In this document: piece by piece, positions 51,301 to 64,000 of the stretch
Position numbering within the stretch: position 1 is the first letter of the stretch
Layout of the letters: the number at the start of each line of letters is the position of its first letter
From: Trichoplax sp. H2
Lineage: Eukaryota > Placozoa > Uniplacotomia > Trichoplacea
Direction: 5' to 3'
Length of the DNA stretch: 64,000 bases
Assembly (NCBI GenBank): GCA_003344405.1
Contig: NOWV01000009.1
Span: 1,054,001 to 1,118,000, forward strand
The notes under the pieces: model-generated
Database searches by the model: none
Told to the model about the DNA's origin: nothing
What the model saw: only the letters and a program-made list of their open reading frames with translations
Program-made: the position numbers and the translations under genes

Positions 51301-54300
51301 TCCATCGGTTAACCATTTGCTTTTGGAAATAAGTGAATACAAATTAATTCATTATCAAATGGACGGATAAAATTAGTAAGGATTTTAAATTCCAACTAAG
51401 CGGAGGATATATGTAGCAATATCTCTGGCATAATTTTAAAATAATTATTTTGGTTAAACTCGCATGACATTCAATCACAAACCTCGTATTCCAGTATTGA
51501 CATATTGGCAAATAAACCGAGGTATCTGACTATTATTAGTAAAATAAATGAATAACAGATTATATGTATCTAGAAGAATGATAAACGCACCAGGCGAGTA
51601 ATTATTGTTATTGTACTTACTAAATTTGATACAGTTTATAAGTAATGGAATACCTTAATATCTGTAATAATGTCGATATTCTCTTTAAAAGGTTGTCGCA
51701 ACTTTGGGTGGGTTACACATGAAATAACTGGAGTGCTAAAACCTTTCAGTCGGTACAGGTGACATAGGATGCTTACTTTAGCTATAACATAAGCAAAAGT
51801 GAGCATCGATAAGGATCCTTGAACATCTTCAAATCGATTAAAAGGCTAAATTATTGCTCTAACCTTGATGTTGTAGCAGCATAGTTGGTATCATAATCTT
51901 GACATTATCATTTTGAGACGGAGATTCAGTGATTCCAATGTTCAACCAGGAGGCATTAGAGCTCATATCCGAACTCATCAAAGTTGTACCTTTAATCGCT
52001 AAAAAGAAAAAATACTTCCATTAATTTGTTTAGCATTTCTATAGACCTTGGTTCATCTTCTCCTGTTATGTAAGAATCGCATTATTATCTAACTATGCAA
52101 CTATTTCAAAAGCTAGACCCTTTCAAAAAGTTTCTGTCGTTAGTTAGCATTTATGCGAGTATTGTATCATTACTATTGACCGCTAGTTTGGAATTAATGT
52201 TGGTAGTAGATCCAACTATCGGTACTAATGTTCTATATAATTGGGTAATGAAAGAATGGCCTGTATAACCTTGAAAGGAATCAGCATAAGAAAAGTCGTT
52301 GATTTGATATTTCATCATCAAATGAAGTAGCTGATGATCGAAAACATCAACAGCATTTAGGAGCTTGCCGTTAGCACTCTTAATGGAAATTTGAATTGTT
52401 AGTAGAATGAAAATGATTTAGCGTTGCAATTCTCATAATTACAAACTTGAATGATATTTTGACGAATAATCAAGCTAAGTTAGAATGATTGCCGCATGCC
52501 TACAATCCTTACCTTAATATGATCAGGGCTATTAGATAGATTTGATTGTGGAGTATCGGAAGAACCATCATTATCGCAACAGGAGTTCATACCAGCTAGA
52601 GTTTGATTTCCAATAAAATGCTTCTTAACCATGTCGGTTAAAATTGATTTAATCTTATTGGATGTGGGCTAAAATAAAAGAATATCAATTGTATTACTCT
52701 ACTGATCACTTGGGAGAAAGTTAATTCTTCAAAGCTTTAGGCAATAGTAATAGCTATTGCTCCTAGGGTAATTCATAGCATTAAAATTGAATATTTACCG
52801 TAGGTGTAGAATCAATGATGGATTGAAAATGAGTATGCGAATCATTTGCTTCAATTGCAAGGCCAGCAGTACTAAAAATGGATTTATTTTCTGTCGCCGT
52901 ACTTGTCGTTAATAGTATCTCGGCTGCTTTTTCGAATGTTAGAGTAATGTATGAATCTTTTACACCATTATACACCAATAATGAACTAGAAATACCACTA
53001 GTACTTCTAATAAGATGTAATGGATTGTAGAATGAACTATCATCCATTCTTGTTAAATGCGATTGAACTGGCCATTTTGCAGTTTGCTCCGCTGAACTTT
53101 GCAAGCTAATAACAGAGCTAACACTCAATGCTGAAATAGAAGAAGACATAGATTGATCTGGTGCAACAAATGGCAAGCTAGACTGACTTGAATTTTGCAT
53201 GCCAATTATAGAGTTACTTAATGCTAAAATGGAAGATTTGCCTTGAATTGATACAGAAGAGGTTAAGGTAGGACTGGTACTCGATATGAAATTAGAAGAA
53301 GATTCGACTTGAACTGGTACAGAAGGGGTTAAACTAGAGCTGGTACTCGATATGAAATTGGAAGAAGATTTGACTTGAATAAGTGCAATAGATAATAAAC
53401 AAGAGCTACTGGTGGGATTTTCGATACAATCTGTAGTGGAAAAGGCTAGAGATTCTGCTACATTAGATTGAACTGCTGTCGATAGAATCTCAATTCTTCG
53501 TTGGATACTCGAACTCTTTTTACTTTGATGCATTGATGAAGCAGTGGCAGTATATGAAACAGAAGTAGTATCATAACTACCCAAGGTATCTATCAGGAAA
53601 TAAAGGGAAAAAAATTCTGTTCGTAATTCATATTTACGTTTATACCTAGGATAGCACAACCAAAAATTGAGATATACACGAATGATATTACCTATTGTGA
53701 CCAAATTCTCATCACATGAAAGGAAACTGGTTGTTGAGCTAGAAGTAGAAGCTAGTTCAAGATCAAAGTTTTCAGTTCTTGTGGGACTTACAGAACTAGG
53801 TGTCAAGTCTCCTATTTGATCGATGGTAAATGGGGGTGCTGTTACATGGTTACTGGGTACTTTGATCATCATAGTTGGCGCATAGGAAGTTGTTGGCTGA
53901 TCTAACTGTTCGTGAATGGACGAAATTACTATGAAATCATGTTGTGCTTCCGAGGTTGAGCTAGTTATACTTACAAATAGCTCATTAGAGGTACTGTCTA
54001 TCATCTGATGATTCACTGAGTTCGTTGAATAATTAGAAGCCGTTTGAACAACATTTTCTTCGGATGAATTGACATCCGTACTTATACTATTAATTTTATG
54101 AAGATTTACGGCATGATAACTTGAAGTAGCTTGAAGATTGGTCGAATTGGATTCTTCATCTAGAGAGGAAAGGGACGACGGATGTAGGATAGTTTTTTCT
54201 GCAGTTACACTGTCAATAATGGTTGTCATAATTATGATTGAGCTATCGCCAGGATAATTCAGACTTGATTGCACATGCAAGGATGACTCAATAGCTGAGA

Positions 54301-56920
54301 GAGTATAGGAACTTTTTAATAGCAACCTGGAACTGACTGTTAGGCTTGGATTTGAATTGATTAGTATATTCATGCCAGAAATGTCAATTAATGGAGTAGC
54401 GTATGGCACATCATAACTTGAAGGTTGAGGGTCTGCTATGATATAGAATCAAGATTAGGCACTGTACATATATTAAATTCCTTCTATTCCCTAACAGCAA
54501 AATTTAGAATGCATCTATAAGTGTTTTTGTTTATTTTTTACGATACAAATATTTTTTAGTAGAATACTATATATCCTACATTTCTACGATGCATAGTAAA
54601 CATAAGATAATATTATAACGACAATGTTTCTCTGATATAGAATCAAAATTATTCTATGTTCCGGATACAAATGTTATGTTGCAGTGTATGAGTTCTTAAT
54701 GTAAATCAATTCTTACTTTATTAACATATACAGCTTTACACTACATAGTACCACTATATTCCCTAACACATAGCTACTGTAATTAGCCGAAATCACTACA
54801 TATGTCAATAAATTAATATATTGCGCAGTTCTATGATGCACAGTAGACACGGGATAATGAAATAAATTGATGACTGAAATTTAAAATCCTGTTTAATAAA
54901 GACTGATGCATTAATACATCTATGAAATATATATATCCACTATTGGAGCTTTTGCGGTGTATTTTATAAGTATTGTATTAATATAGCGATCATGAGCTAA
55001 TTAAAATTCTTAATGGAGAATGGAGATAATTCATTCTCTTACTTTGCAAACGGTATGAGAGCTGTGACTAACATACAAGAAGTGGCTTCAGAAATAGAAA
55101 GTAGCGATACTGAAAAGAACTTTGTAATTTTTCCATGTTAACATTCAGTAATAAATTGATTTTATTGCTTAGTGTAACATTTTACCTTCTACCTTCTACT
55201 TGATCAATGTTATAATAAACCGGCATGAGCCAGTAGTGTAATATCGGAAAAATGATTACAGCTAATATTCTAAATTATTCATGGTTTCTAGCGCAGTTTA
55301 GGAGTATCGAGATGAAAACAATCTCTTATTCTCCTATCACCACAATCTTCCAATAAATACAGTGAAAGGCGACAAGACAACTTGCCTATAAAGATATTCA
55401 CTTCTCTTCAACATCATTGTATAATAGATCCAATATTTGACTGATATTTTAACTTACCTTGTTGGCTATCAGGGATAATGCAACTACTTGTGGTTATCTG
55501 GCTGTAGGGTGCCATTTCTATAATTTGTTCCTGATTGCCTTGCTCACAAATGAAAGCTGATAGATTTTCAACACAACTGACAGCTATCCAAGTTTCGTTG
55601 AATAAAGCGCCACAAGAATAAGATGGACTTTGAATATCGATTTGGTCCCAGGCATGGAATGATGTATTTTTGACAGGAATTGGATATTTAAATTGCCAAT
55701 TGAAATCTTGTTTACAAGCCGGTGTTCTCTTCCCAGTTAACCCCAGCCAGTAGGTTTGATTCCTATCTGTTAATTCAATTAATGTATCGTGAATTTCGCT
55801 TGTTAAAGCAAGTGCTAAACGACCATAGAGTTCACGGCATCGCTTCATGGCTAGTTCATAATTGGCAGTCTCTTGAATAACTTTATAGCAACGGTGATGT
55901 CGATAGATCCAACCATTTTCCGGGCACAGACCTATCCGATAGTGATAATCAAGATAGAGATTGAAGTATTTTTTTAATCATTGCTGATTTCATAGGTAAA
56001 TTACTTTGATTATGATATTCCAGGATATTAATACTAATAAAAGTAAAATTAGCTTACTAAATGAAACTTTAAACCAATATATGATAGAATGCTTATCCTA
56101 TAAAAGAGTATTGTAAAGGAAAGCTTTACGTTGCTAATGGAAAATAAATCGATGATTTGACTATTATAATCATTTACTTAATAACCTGTAACATAATACA
56201 TACTAGTTTCAAAATTATGACATCTACGATTGAGTTTCTACGCTGTCACTAGTAATTTCAATTTGACATTGATCATTTTATTTTTTATTGTATTTCAGTT
56301 TTCTAACACTTGATGTTGATGAATATTGTAAGTTAAGCAAGAATAAAACTTTTTTTCTATACTTATACATGATAGATGGAGAATTAACTCAGCTAATAAA
56401 GATAAAATCATTTGCAGTATAGGTATGCTATATGGTCAAGAAGTTCGATATCTGGTAATTGAAAGTAAATTAGACAAGAAATGAAGGCTATCAACGCCTT
56501 GTAAAGTTTACTTACGCTTTTCACAGATATATTGGTATTGATTCAAGACACAATTGCTTTCAGATAATTCTACATTATCAAGTCTTCTTATTGCAACTGT
56601 ACATGGACACGATTCAAATTCTGAGTCTAAACTAGCTTGACGCATAGTAATTACGTTCTTAGAAGTAACAGGTTCAAGTGGATCCAATTCTGATAGTTCT
56701 GAACTTAGCACTACATACCTTTTTTTATAACTTAGTAATAAATTTAAATATTTTAATTTAGATGCTGTATCTATATTGGCTACACTAGTATCATCTCGAT
56801 AACCGAACGCTTTGCAGATACCAGGGACATCACAGCCGCTAACATAATTCAATAATGATGATACAAACCAACATATATTTAAATCTGCGTTATAATGCCA
56901 ATCAATAGGGCAGCCAATAT
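48309..56920 (-). CDS. Adhesion GPCR with two C-type lectin domains, Ser/Thr-rich stalk, GAIN/GPS and 7TM; about 1300 aa, 5' end incomplete
   Basis: Adhesion GPCRs are self-cleaved surface receptors. Exons: 56920-56516, 55931-55458, 54435-53692, 53589-52799, 52668-52513, 52378-52270, 51998-51864, 51817-51654, 51529-51483, 51319-51208, 51128-51025, 50383-50281, 50151-50001, 49918-49852, 49763-49697, 48928-48802, 48664-48623, 48526-48431, 48335-48309. In order: a divergent C-type lectin domain (GCPIDWHYN to NQYQYICEKR), a fuller one (LCPENGWIYRHHRCYK, YWLGLTG, FNWQF, WIAVSCVENLSAFICEQ), a stalk of about 500 residues very rich in Ser and Thr, a GAIN region (STPVISCVTHPKLRQPFKEN), then the GPS CQYWNTR and CITCSTNHLTSFTILM with the HL/T cleavage site. 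TM2 RNFIHACLSLALLL, TM3 LHYFYLASFMWMLIEAIWLY, TM4 YSLIGWGIPLLIVA, TM5 NIAFIGPIVIIIA, TM6 LLPLFGLTWLFGLL, TM7 FGYLFVVINSLQGF, FHCATNHQ. The exon joining TM5 to TM6 and the signal-peptide exon were not found. Confidence 0.88.
49061..49446. repeat. Diverged direct duplication, about 200 bp, inside a GPCR intron
   Basis: Two adjacent copies share GGAATTTAATA(G/A)C, TTATCAATCTCTTGATCG, CCAGCAGTTT, GGCTATAGTATTTTAG and GCCATTTATATT-like text, starting near 49065 and 49265. The copies differ at many sites, so this is an older tandem duplication. It lies in the interval that should contain the missing TM5-TM6 exon. Confidence 0.8.
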
Positions 56921-56999
56921 CTAGACAAATTGATGATTAAAAAGATCGAAATATTTCATTATTATTTAAAGAATTGGACTATATTAATAACATCCCACC

Positions 57000-57245
57000 T
57001 TATAAGCTAAATTAGAAGTATCCATATGGCATTACATCTGTCATTAATGTATCTAAATATTTTATCATTATTTCAATTAATGGATTCTGTAAAGGAAATT
57101 CCATCTTATAAAGTAAATTAGAAGTATCTTTACGATACTACATCTGTTCTGAACATTATCTACATACTTCACTATTATTTAAATTAATAGATTCTATAAA
57201 TGGCATTCCACCTCATAAAGCAAATTAGAAGTATCTCTACGGTAC
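57000..57245. repeat. Tandem repeat, about 110 bp, two full copies and a part
   Basis: The phrase TATAAAG(C/T)(A/T)AATTAGAAGTATC recurs near 57000, 57108 and 57213. Between copies are ACTACATCTGT, TATTTCAATTAATGGATTCT and GGCATTCCACCTCATAAAG-like segments. The copies are moderately diverged. Confidence 0.7.
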
Positions 57246-57344
57246 TATATAACCTACCGATATCTACCATGAATATCGGTAGATTCTACTTTGATATCAA
57301 TCGATATCGCATGTTGTACCATTTGTGACTAACAATTATCTAAA

Positions 57345-57835
57345 ACCTTCATTAAAGTACTATACGGATTCCACTTTCTGGTGGATACCCTCCGTGCATA
57401 GGATAAATAGTAATTTTTAAGAATGAATTTATACAAGTATTGGAAAAGCTATTTTTCAGTGTATCTCGTAATCTACATAGCGGGACTCCAGTACTTTAAA
57501 AAAAAACATTTCCCAACATTAGTTCTTATAATTGGAAATAAAAATGGTACCAGTTCATAAATTATATTAAATAATGTGAACATTTGCATTAAATAAGAAA
57601 TTGCTATATCCTAACTAGGACTCCAACACAAAGTAAGAGTCTTCTATTTTCTGGTTGCTACACTCCATACATTGGATAAATTGTAAATTTTAAAAGTGAA
57701 TTTATACAAGTATTGGAAAACCTATTTTCAACGTATCTTATCGGCTATATAGCTATTATCCAAAACTGACAGAAAATCATTCATAATAGTAGTTTGTAGA
57801 ATTGAAATTAAAAATGGTACCTGATGTATTAGTTG
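57345..57835. repeat. Diverged direct duplication, about 270 bp apart
   Basis: A segment with TTTCTGGT(G/T)G, ACTCC or CCTCC, ATAC/GCAT, GGATAAAT and GAATTTATACAAGTATTGGA, then AATT(G)GAAATAAAAATGGTACC, is found near 57370-57550 and again near 57650-57822. Confidence 0.7.
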
Positions 57836-60800
57836 CGTTTACCGGGCATTTTGAAATTGTCAGTATAGGTATTGCCTAAAAATACATTAAAACATAAATT
57901 AATTAGTTTTCGCATTATATAAGGAAATGGGCCAGCCGGTAATTAAGATATAGAAACAAGAAAATAAGATGCATATTATGAGGCGTAGGCAGAAATGCAA
58001 ATAATGCCCGGTATGTGGATAATGTCAAGTAACTTCATGCATTAGCTTAAATCTCCATGTTTTGAATTTGGATTCGAGGGTTGTGTACAGTACTAGAAAT
58101 TATAATATTATTTAGGAGAAATTTTACCACTAAATTCCTTATTTTGAGATACGATTAGTAGTAGGATCTGAAACTAACGTTAATAAGAAATTATATCCTT
58201 CATTGATTACGCTAATAAAGAACTATGAAGAAAGAGTCTACTACAGATGTGTAATCATGCATAGCTAAGATTATTTATTAGAGATATTTAGATTCGAAAA
58301 CAGAAACTATCTAGTCAATACTTTTTCTCTCATATCTACGAAAAAATTTATAAAAGCATATAATTGATCTCACTATTAGGCACTGCATTTTATTTCTATT
58401 TCGAGTATTCGTATTGAATTTAAAGTATTCGAACTTTTTTAAGACCAGTAGACAAAAGCTGCTTTCTATTAAGGATCATAACTAATAATTCAACCCGATT
58501 GTATTAATATTTAGCTCTAAAGTTCTTATAACTATGGAGACTAGACTGTAAATAAATAATATTGTAACACGTGCTCAAAATAAAATGAACCTTCCCTATA
58601 AAGTCTATAAAACTGTAAATTATTGTAAACTATCAGTTAACATAATTTATCATTAATTTATAATAGACTTATGTACAGAATCTTTGCACTATCAGTCCTT
58701 TACTAATAAAAGTAGAAAACCAATAAATTGAATTTTGTTGCTACAGCTCAAGAAATTAATCATTTCATTGATATCTGATAATACTGCTTTAGTAAGTAGA
58801 TATTAACATCATAGACCCTCGAAAGCCACTGAATTGTCCCTTCCTATGTTCAACAAATATGTAATATTAAAAATATACATATTCTGTTTGTATTCTATAT
58901 TTCAGAAAAGTTATTTACGTATAAGGCACATATATGCAGTGTATTGATGCTAAAATAGTAAACATAATCCAATTGTTAATTTTAATACTAAATTTTAAGC
59001 ACTACTTAAGGATATAGATTTCATTACAGCACGATCAAACTAGAATACGTATGATGCTTGGCTCTCATTTGTAATATAATGCTATATTACCAATAAAATT
59101 TATCTGTTGATGTATTGATAGTCTATGGATGATGTTAAACAGTGATATTCGTCGTCATATATAATTTAGGTTTGTTCTAACATAAATGTCTACGATATAT
59201 TAATTAGCTATTGTCAGTAGCATGAATGATAGTGTAGAGCAAATGTAATACTATATTTCAGAAAACTTATGCTCAGACAAGAGGGCATGTAAATTTATAA
59301 AACTTGAATGAAGTAAACATCACTAGTATCAGTACACGAGTACTGTATATTTGAATAATCTTTGAATCGATATTGGTGATCTTAGGGAAATTATTTCTAT
59401 TTCTACAAACTGGCATTGCTTTTGAAGTATTTTTTGTGCAGAAAATATCTGTGGAGCTCCAATACAGTTAATGAATAGATCTTCCTTAGATCAATAATCC
59501 TGTTTAAGCAATCAAATAAAAGACAAACACAATATCAATAATAACTAGCTATAAAATAGGTATTTACACGTCAAAATGATCAGATTTCTTTTTGTCTAGA
59601 CATTAATTAAAAATAGCAATACCAAATGATTTATAACTATTGCATTATATCAGCCTACTATTGAGTCTTTATGGGTATAAAATGGATATTCTCGATGAAA
59701 GACATTTACGGATATTACACTCTCTCATTAAAAGATTAAAAACAGCGTTATGAGCACGGTACCAATACTATTAGTTAAATGATATAAAACAGTCAAGTAT
59801 CACGTCAGATGTTATTTAGGGATATGTAAAGGAATTCAAGTAGCGAATGCTTGTATACGTAGTGGAAATATGCACAATTCAAAACTAAATGATAATTCAT
59901 AAGGTTACATTAGATAACAGTGTTGTTAAAAGAAAAGTCGAAAAATTGTTTGTATCAGAAGACCAAGTGCAGTAGTAGTTGAGGTATTTAATTTCGCTAC
60001 TTACTCTTCTGCACATATATAAGATGCTACTTCACCTATCATGCCCTTGCTATCTTATCATTTTTAACTGAGGAAGTACCTAAAATATTAACTGAATCTG
60101 TACTAAATAAATAATTCTTTTCAAAATATTGCTGCGATATTATTTAATAGTGTTAATGCTAGACTGGAGATGGAATAGCGAAAGAATAATTTTACTGGGA
60201 TATAATTAATTAGAATGATCTTTTCCGAGAAAAAAATTTCCTTATTAGGATGTTATTGCATTGCTTATTATATTTCACTTGCTAGCAAATTTAAGCGTAG
60301 AATTCACTTGAATAAATACATGAAGCATAAATATTAATGCTTTCTTCTTGTCAGACCTTACCTTGAAATCGGAACTATTTCATAAATACAAATTTTGCTA
60401 GAGTAATAGAAGCGATAAACTCTCTACTTCTGCCTTATTATGCTATATAATATATTAAGTTTTGAGAATTTCAGTTGTAGAAATATGTATGTATTACATA
60501 TAGGTTAAGATGTCTTAATGCTTGTATGATTTATTTTTGAAGATAGTTACTTAAAGCCATGAATTTTTCCGGTAGTATTTTGTTCTATTATATGGCATAT
60601 TAAACTTAAGAAAGTCTAGTATGAATATTTTCAAGCATTAACCAAAGCAATTAGTATGCTCTAATGTATCATGACATGCAGCAAACTATAGCCATATTTT
60701 GAACTTTCAAATACCAATATAAATTATAGATGGAATGGCTAGAAAATACGGATCAACAGATTCAACCATAAATTAATTATTGTTAATGCATGCCTCATAA

Positions 60801-62363
60801 ACTACACGGATTTTAGAATGATATCAAAATATTTGGCATGATAATACTTTGATAGATGATAAAATTTAGAAATGAGTAGCTGAGCAAACTGATTCAGCTA
60901 TTTATACTAACCATAACACTATCATTTTGTCTGATGCACAGGACGAGGTAATTAGTAAAATTTCCCGTGTGAATCTTGATGCATAAGGACTGTAATATGA
61001 CAAAAGATTTATAGTATGCCGACTATATCCTTAGATGATCCTAGCGTTAGTGTAAATAGATTTATAGAACAAAAAGCACGCTACGTATTGGCAAAATCAT
61101 AGAATTTATAAATTATAGCCATCATATGGATTATACCCTTGATAATAACATCCTGAAGTACTGCAACTACGAGTATATCAGCGCAACAATTAAGTAGAAA
61201 CTGATGAATGACGAACGAATTAAGCATTAGAAAGATTTATAACTATTTCTACTAAAATAATTGATGACAGCCTACTGATGGAATAGCAAACAAAACAATG
61301 ATTACAAAACTGAAAACCTATCAGGATGGCATACAGTAGTTGAAATAATAAGGATCTGTTCCGTTATCAATTCTTATTATTTACTAGAAGAGTTAATAGA
61401 CAATCATTGGCATAAAATTTATATTAGTTTAACGATAGAAGCATACTACAAAAATAAATTGATTCAAATAGTTATAGAGATTAAGTTTATACAACTACGG
61501 AAATTCTGAAACGTGAAGTATTGCATTGAAGTCTATGCCGATATCTACAACTATAAATAGATAAATTGTTCTTGGCACTTAACATAAATTTAAAACAAAT
61601 TTTATAATAATAAGTATACGAAAATAAATTGATCAATTCAAATATCATAAAGGAAATGTAAAGCTAAATTAAGGACTAGAAACTCTCATGTATTTGTTTC
61701 CCTGAAAGAATTGATATCATTTATTACTACAGTACTGAGCTATACAATGTGATTATTATAGTCGATCAGCTACGATAGCTTAATTCTATAAGAATTGAAG
61801 AATTATCTATTAAACAAGGTCTACTATATTGTCATAATCTATATTAACTGTAGGTCTCTCAACAATTGTATTTACTATAGAATCACTGCCATTAGATTGA
61901 ATAAAAAAAGAAAAATCAAAAAGAAATCTCAGAGATGATCAGAAATAGACTAGATGTTATGATAGATCTTACAGTATAAATAGTAAAATCGATGAATGCC
62001 ATTTTACCAAATTAACTAGAAATAGCTTTAACCATTCAGTTTTTTTGCAAAAATAAAACTTTCACCGGATTAAGGAGGTATTTTTAGTTGTAAACTATAC
62101 TTTAAAGGGCTATATTATGCCACACTACCTTATATACATTACCCAAATTTATCAGCTATATCCATCAGTATGCATAACTTTAGATATAAATTGTAGGACA
62201 TTGATTTTGAACGCGGAACTATTACTTATATTACCAAAGTATCAAGGATAATTAAGAAATTCGATATTTAAATTTATTCTTAATTTCCTCTTTAGTCATA
62301 AAGAACAAAATAAACGTAAAATTAATTGCAGTTACTTCACTAAGTTTTTAAAAATATTCTTAC

Positions 62364-62484
62364 CCATACGATTAATGCTGTGATGGACGATAACTTTGCC
62401 ATGCTTTAACTTGCTTTTAGGAATAGGGAATCGATTACTACAATCCAAACGACAAACTGGGCAAGCACTCGTCAGATATAGGGC
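62364..62484 (-). CDS. Possible 5' exon of the adhesion GPCR gene
   Basis: After a CTAAG acceptor the minus strand reads ALYLTSACPVCRLDCSNRFP and about 20 further codons ending HHSINRM, and stops in phase 1 at a gtaaga donor. The phase matches the start of the first assigned GPCR exon (56920), giving a joined INRMDIGCP. ALYLTSA followed by a Cys cluster could be the end of a signal peptide and the start of an ectodomain. An in-frame stop lies just upstream, so a further 5' exon would be needed. Alternatively the ATG at 62402 could begin MAKLSSITALIVW in another frame, but that has the wrong phase. This is a prediction only. Confidence 0.3.
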
Positions 62485-64000
62485 CTTAGTTTAAGGGGCA
62501 GGAAAAAATTAAAGTAGTTTGTATCGACTAGTAAGTGATTTACGATAATATGAATAAACAATTATATTCTTGATCTATGGTTAATTTTACAGTGATTAAA
62601 ATTTGATCAATTACAATCTTGATAACTTGAGCATTGTATTTAGCGAAGAGAACTGGATGAATTGATCAAAGGAAGCAAGAAAATCATCATTTGGTGATCA
62701 AAGTGACTTCAAGACAAGAGGGAAAGAGAATCAACTTGTGAGGAATCACCATTAATAATGACCTTATTACCATGTGTATAATAGATAAAGAATAATAAAC
62801 GAAATATATTTATTTATGTTTATCATTGCAATTGTGAGAATATCATTATTGATAACAGATGTTCTGTCTAGCTTGTTATCCATAAATAAGTTGCCTTGAT
62901 TGAGATAGGATGGTCGATTTATCCGAAAAATCATATGTGATTATAAATTATTAATCAGAATTGATACGAAAGCAGCGATGACATGTATAGCCTACTATTC
63001 TCAATCGATAGTGTTACTTTGTTATTGTTTCAATATCTTGCTGTTAAGCTTGGAAAAGGTATAACAAGCGTAGTCGTATTGATATTATATGAAATGAATA
63101 CTTTTTCAGATAGAATTACTCCATGGCTAATATACTATTACGTTATAGGTATTTGAAATTAGCACTACGCCAATGTAAGACAGATATTTATAGATAAATA
63201 ATTTCAATCTACTTTACCTGTTTATTGAGTATCGCTACTGATATTTGCGAGTGCACATAAAAATACAGCCGATGTTTATACAGGATCGATATTTCCCGTT
63301 GATAGCATTGTACTACTAATTAATTTAATATTAATATCATAAAAATTTAAAATTGACTGGGTTAGAGGCCTAACATTCATACAGAAATGATATTTTCAGT
63401 TGATGGGGTTTGCTAAATTTGCTAACTCTATATTACTTTATCAGGATTTGGGTCAGTGGAATAATAGGACTGATCTCTATAGATTGATATTTTTAGTTAA
63501 TAGTACTAATTCGTTAATTTAATATTATGTGATCTAAATTAAGTATTGGTAAATATTCTAAATTAATACAGAGTCAATAGAAATACTCTACTTATTAGTT
63601 TATATGATGTTAAGATGGCGATTAATCATAACTGTAGATAGATAGTATATTGATTTGCTTCATCAATACCCTAGCTTTAGCAGTTAAATTACTTGGTACA
63701 ACTTAATTTCATTTCTTCCCTGCAGAGTCAATAGAACTATTCGAGCTGTTAGTGTTGTATGATACTATAGTAACAGCTTGCATAATTATAATTTTAGATC
63801 GATGTTAGCTTGATTTATTTCATCAATCATAGATCGTGAGTAGTTAAATTACTTTACATATTTTAATATTGTTTCTTTTCCATAGATAATCTCTTTAGTA
63901 TTTCATACTAAGTTGGACTAATAGTTTAAATTTTATGCTGATACTGTTATACTTATTATGTGAGTTCATTTGATATTTTTCTACGCGCAAAATTGGCTAT

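Larger units (their letters stand above)
56921..64000. other. AT-rich 7 kb stretch, no firm gene
   Basis: No coding exon with conserved features was found apart from one candidate at 62364-62484. It contains the diverged tandem repeats at about 57000-57245 and 57345-57835 and a weaker duplication near 63640-63890. It may be the first intron and upstream region of the GPCR gene. Confidence 0.45.

Noticed and set aside
53589-53692. Hydrophobic stretch in the GPCR stalk (RVYLNFWLCYP and neighbouring residues) as an extra membrane helix.
   Set aside because: It is a translated intron: an ATAG|gtaata donor at 53691 and a CTGATAG acceptor at 53590 remove it in phase.
1-64000. tRNA, rRNA, CRISPR arrays, LTR elements and transposase genes.
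   Set aside because: No tRNA B-box with a matching cloverleaf, no rRNA core sequence, no regular direct repeats with unique spacers, and no reverse transcriptase or transposase motifs were recognised on either strand.

Overview
The window is animal (metazoan) nuclear DNA: AT-rich, with many-exon genes, mostly short GT-AG introns and recognisable orthologues of human genes. The gene set (a MALT1-type paracaspase, a 53BP1 orthologue with tandem Tudor and BRCT domains, an adhesion GPCR carrying C-type lectin domains, the ciliary factor DNAAF4), the compact introns and the loosely packed AT-rich spacers suggest an early-branching animal. A placozoan such as Trichoplax is my best guess, but this is an inference from gene content and not a database match. 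A 20-base N run (42982-43001) shows that this is a draft scaffold.

Layout. 1-2892: AT-rich, no gene seen. 2893-3865 (-): last three exons of an unidentified membrane protein. 5270-8521 (-): NSA2, 12 exons, 260 aa. 9508-10782 (+): gluconokinase (IDNK type). 12855-18894 (-): MALT1-like paracaspase. 21047-23504 (+): DNAAF4/DYX1C1. 23809-28493 (-): gamma-tubulin complex protein 4. 30532-39040 (+): 53BP1. 40475-42037 (-): ribosomal protein S6, first exon not found. 43975-46851 (+): a medium-chain dehydrogenase that lacks the catalytic zinc ligands. 48309-56920 (-): an adhesion GPCR with two C-type lectin domains and a Ser/Thr-rich stalk. 56921-64000: AT-rich, no firm gene, one possible 5' exon at 62364-62484. 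From NSA2 onward, neighbouring genes alternate strictly in strand.

There are no operons. Functionally the genes are independent: ribosome biogenesis and translation (NSA2, RPS6), microtubules and cilia (GCP4, DNAAF4), DNA repair (53BP1), innate-type signalling (paracaspase), carbohydrate or polyol metabolism (IDNK, dehydrogenase) and cell-surface adhesion and signalling (GPCR). The adjacent TUBGCP4 and TP53BP1 are also neighbours in human at 15q15.3, and DNAAF4 lies on the same human chromosome, so this block looks like conserved ancient linkage.

Other points of interest: three introns that only make sense as GC-AG introns, several tandem repeat arrays with units of about 110-210 bp, perfect hairpins built on TACTGTA-type palindromes, and a sequence block duplicated across the assembly gap. 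All exon boundaries were derived by hand from splice signals, reading phase and remembered family conservation. Junctions that did not resolve are stated in the entries.
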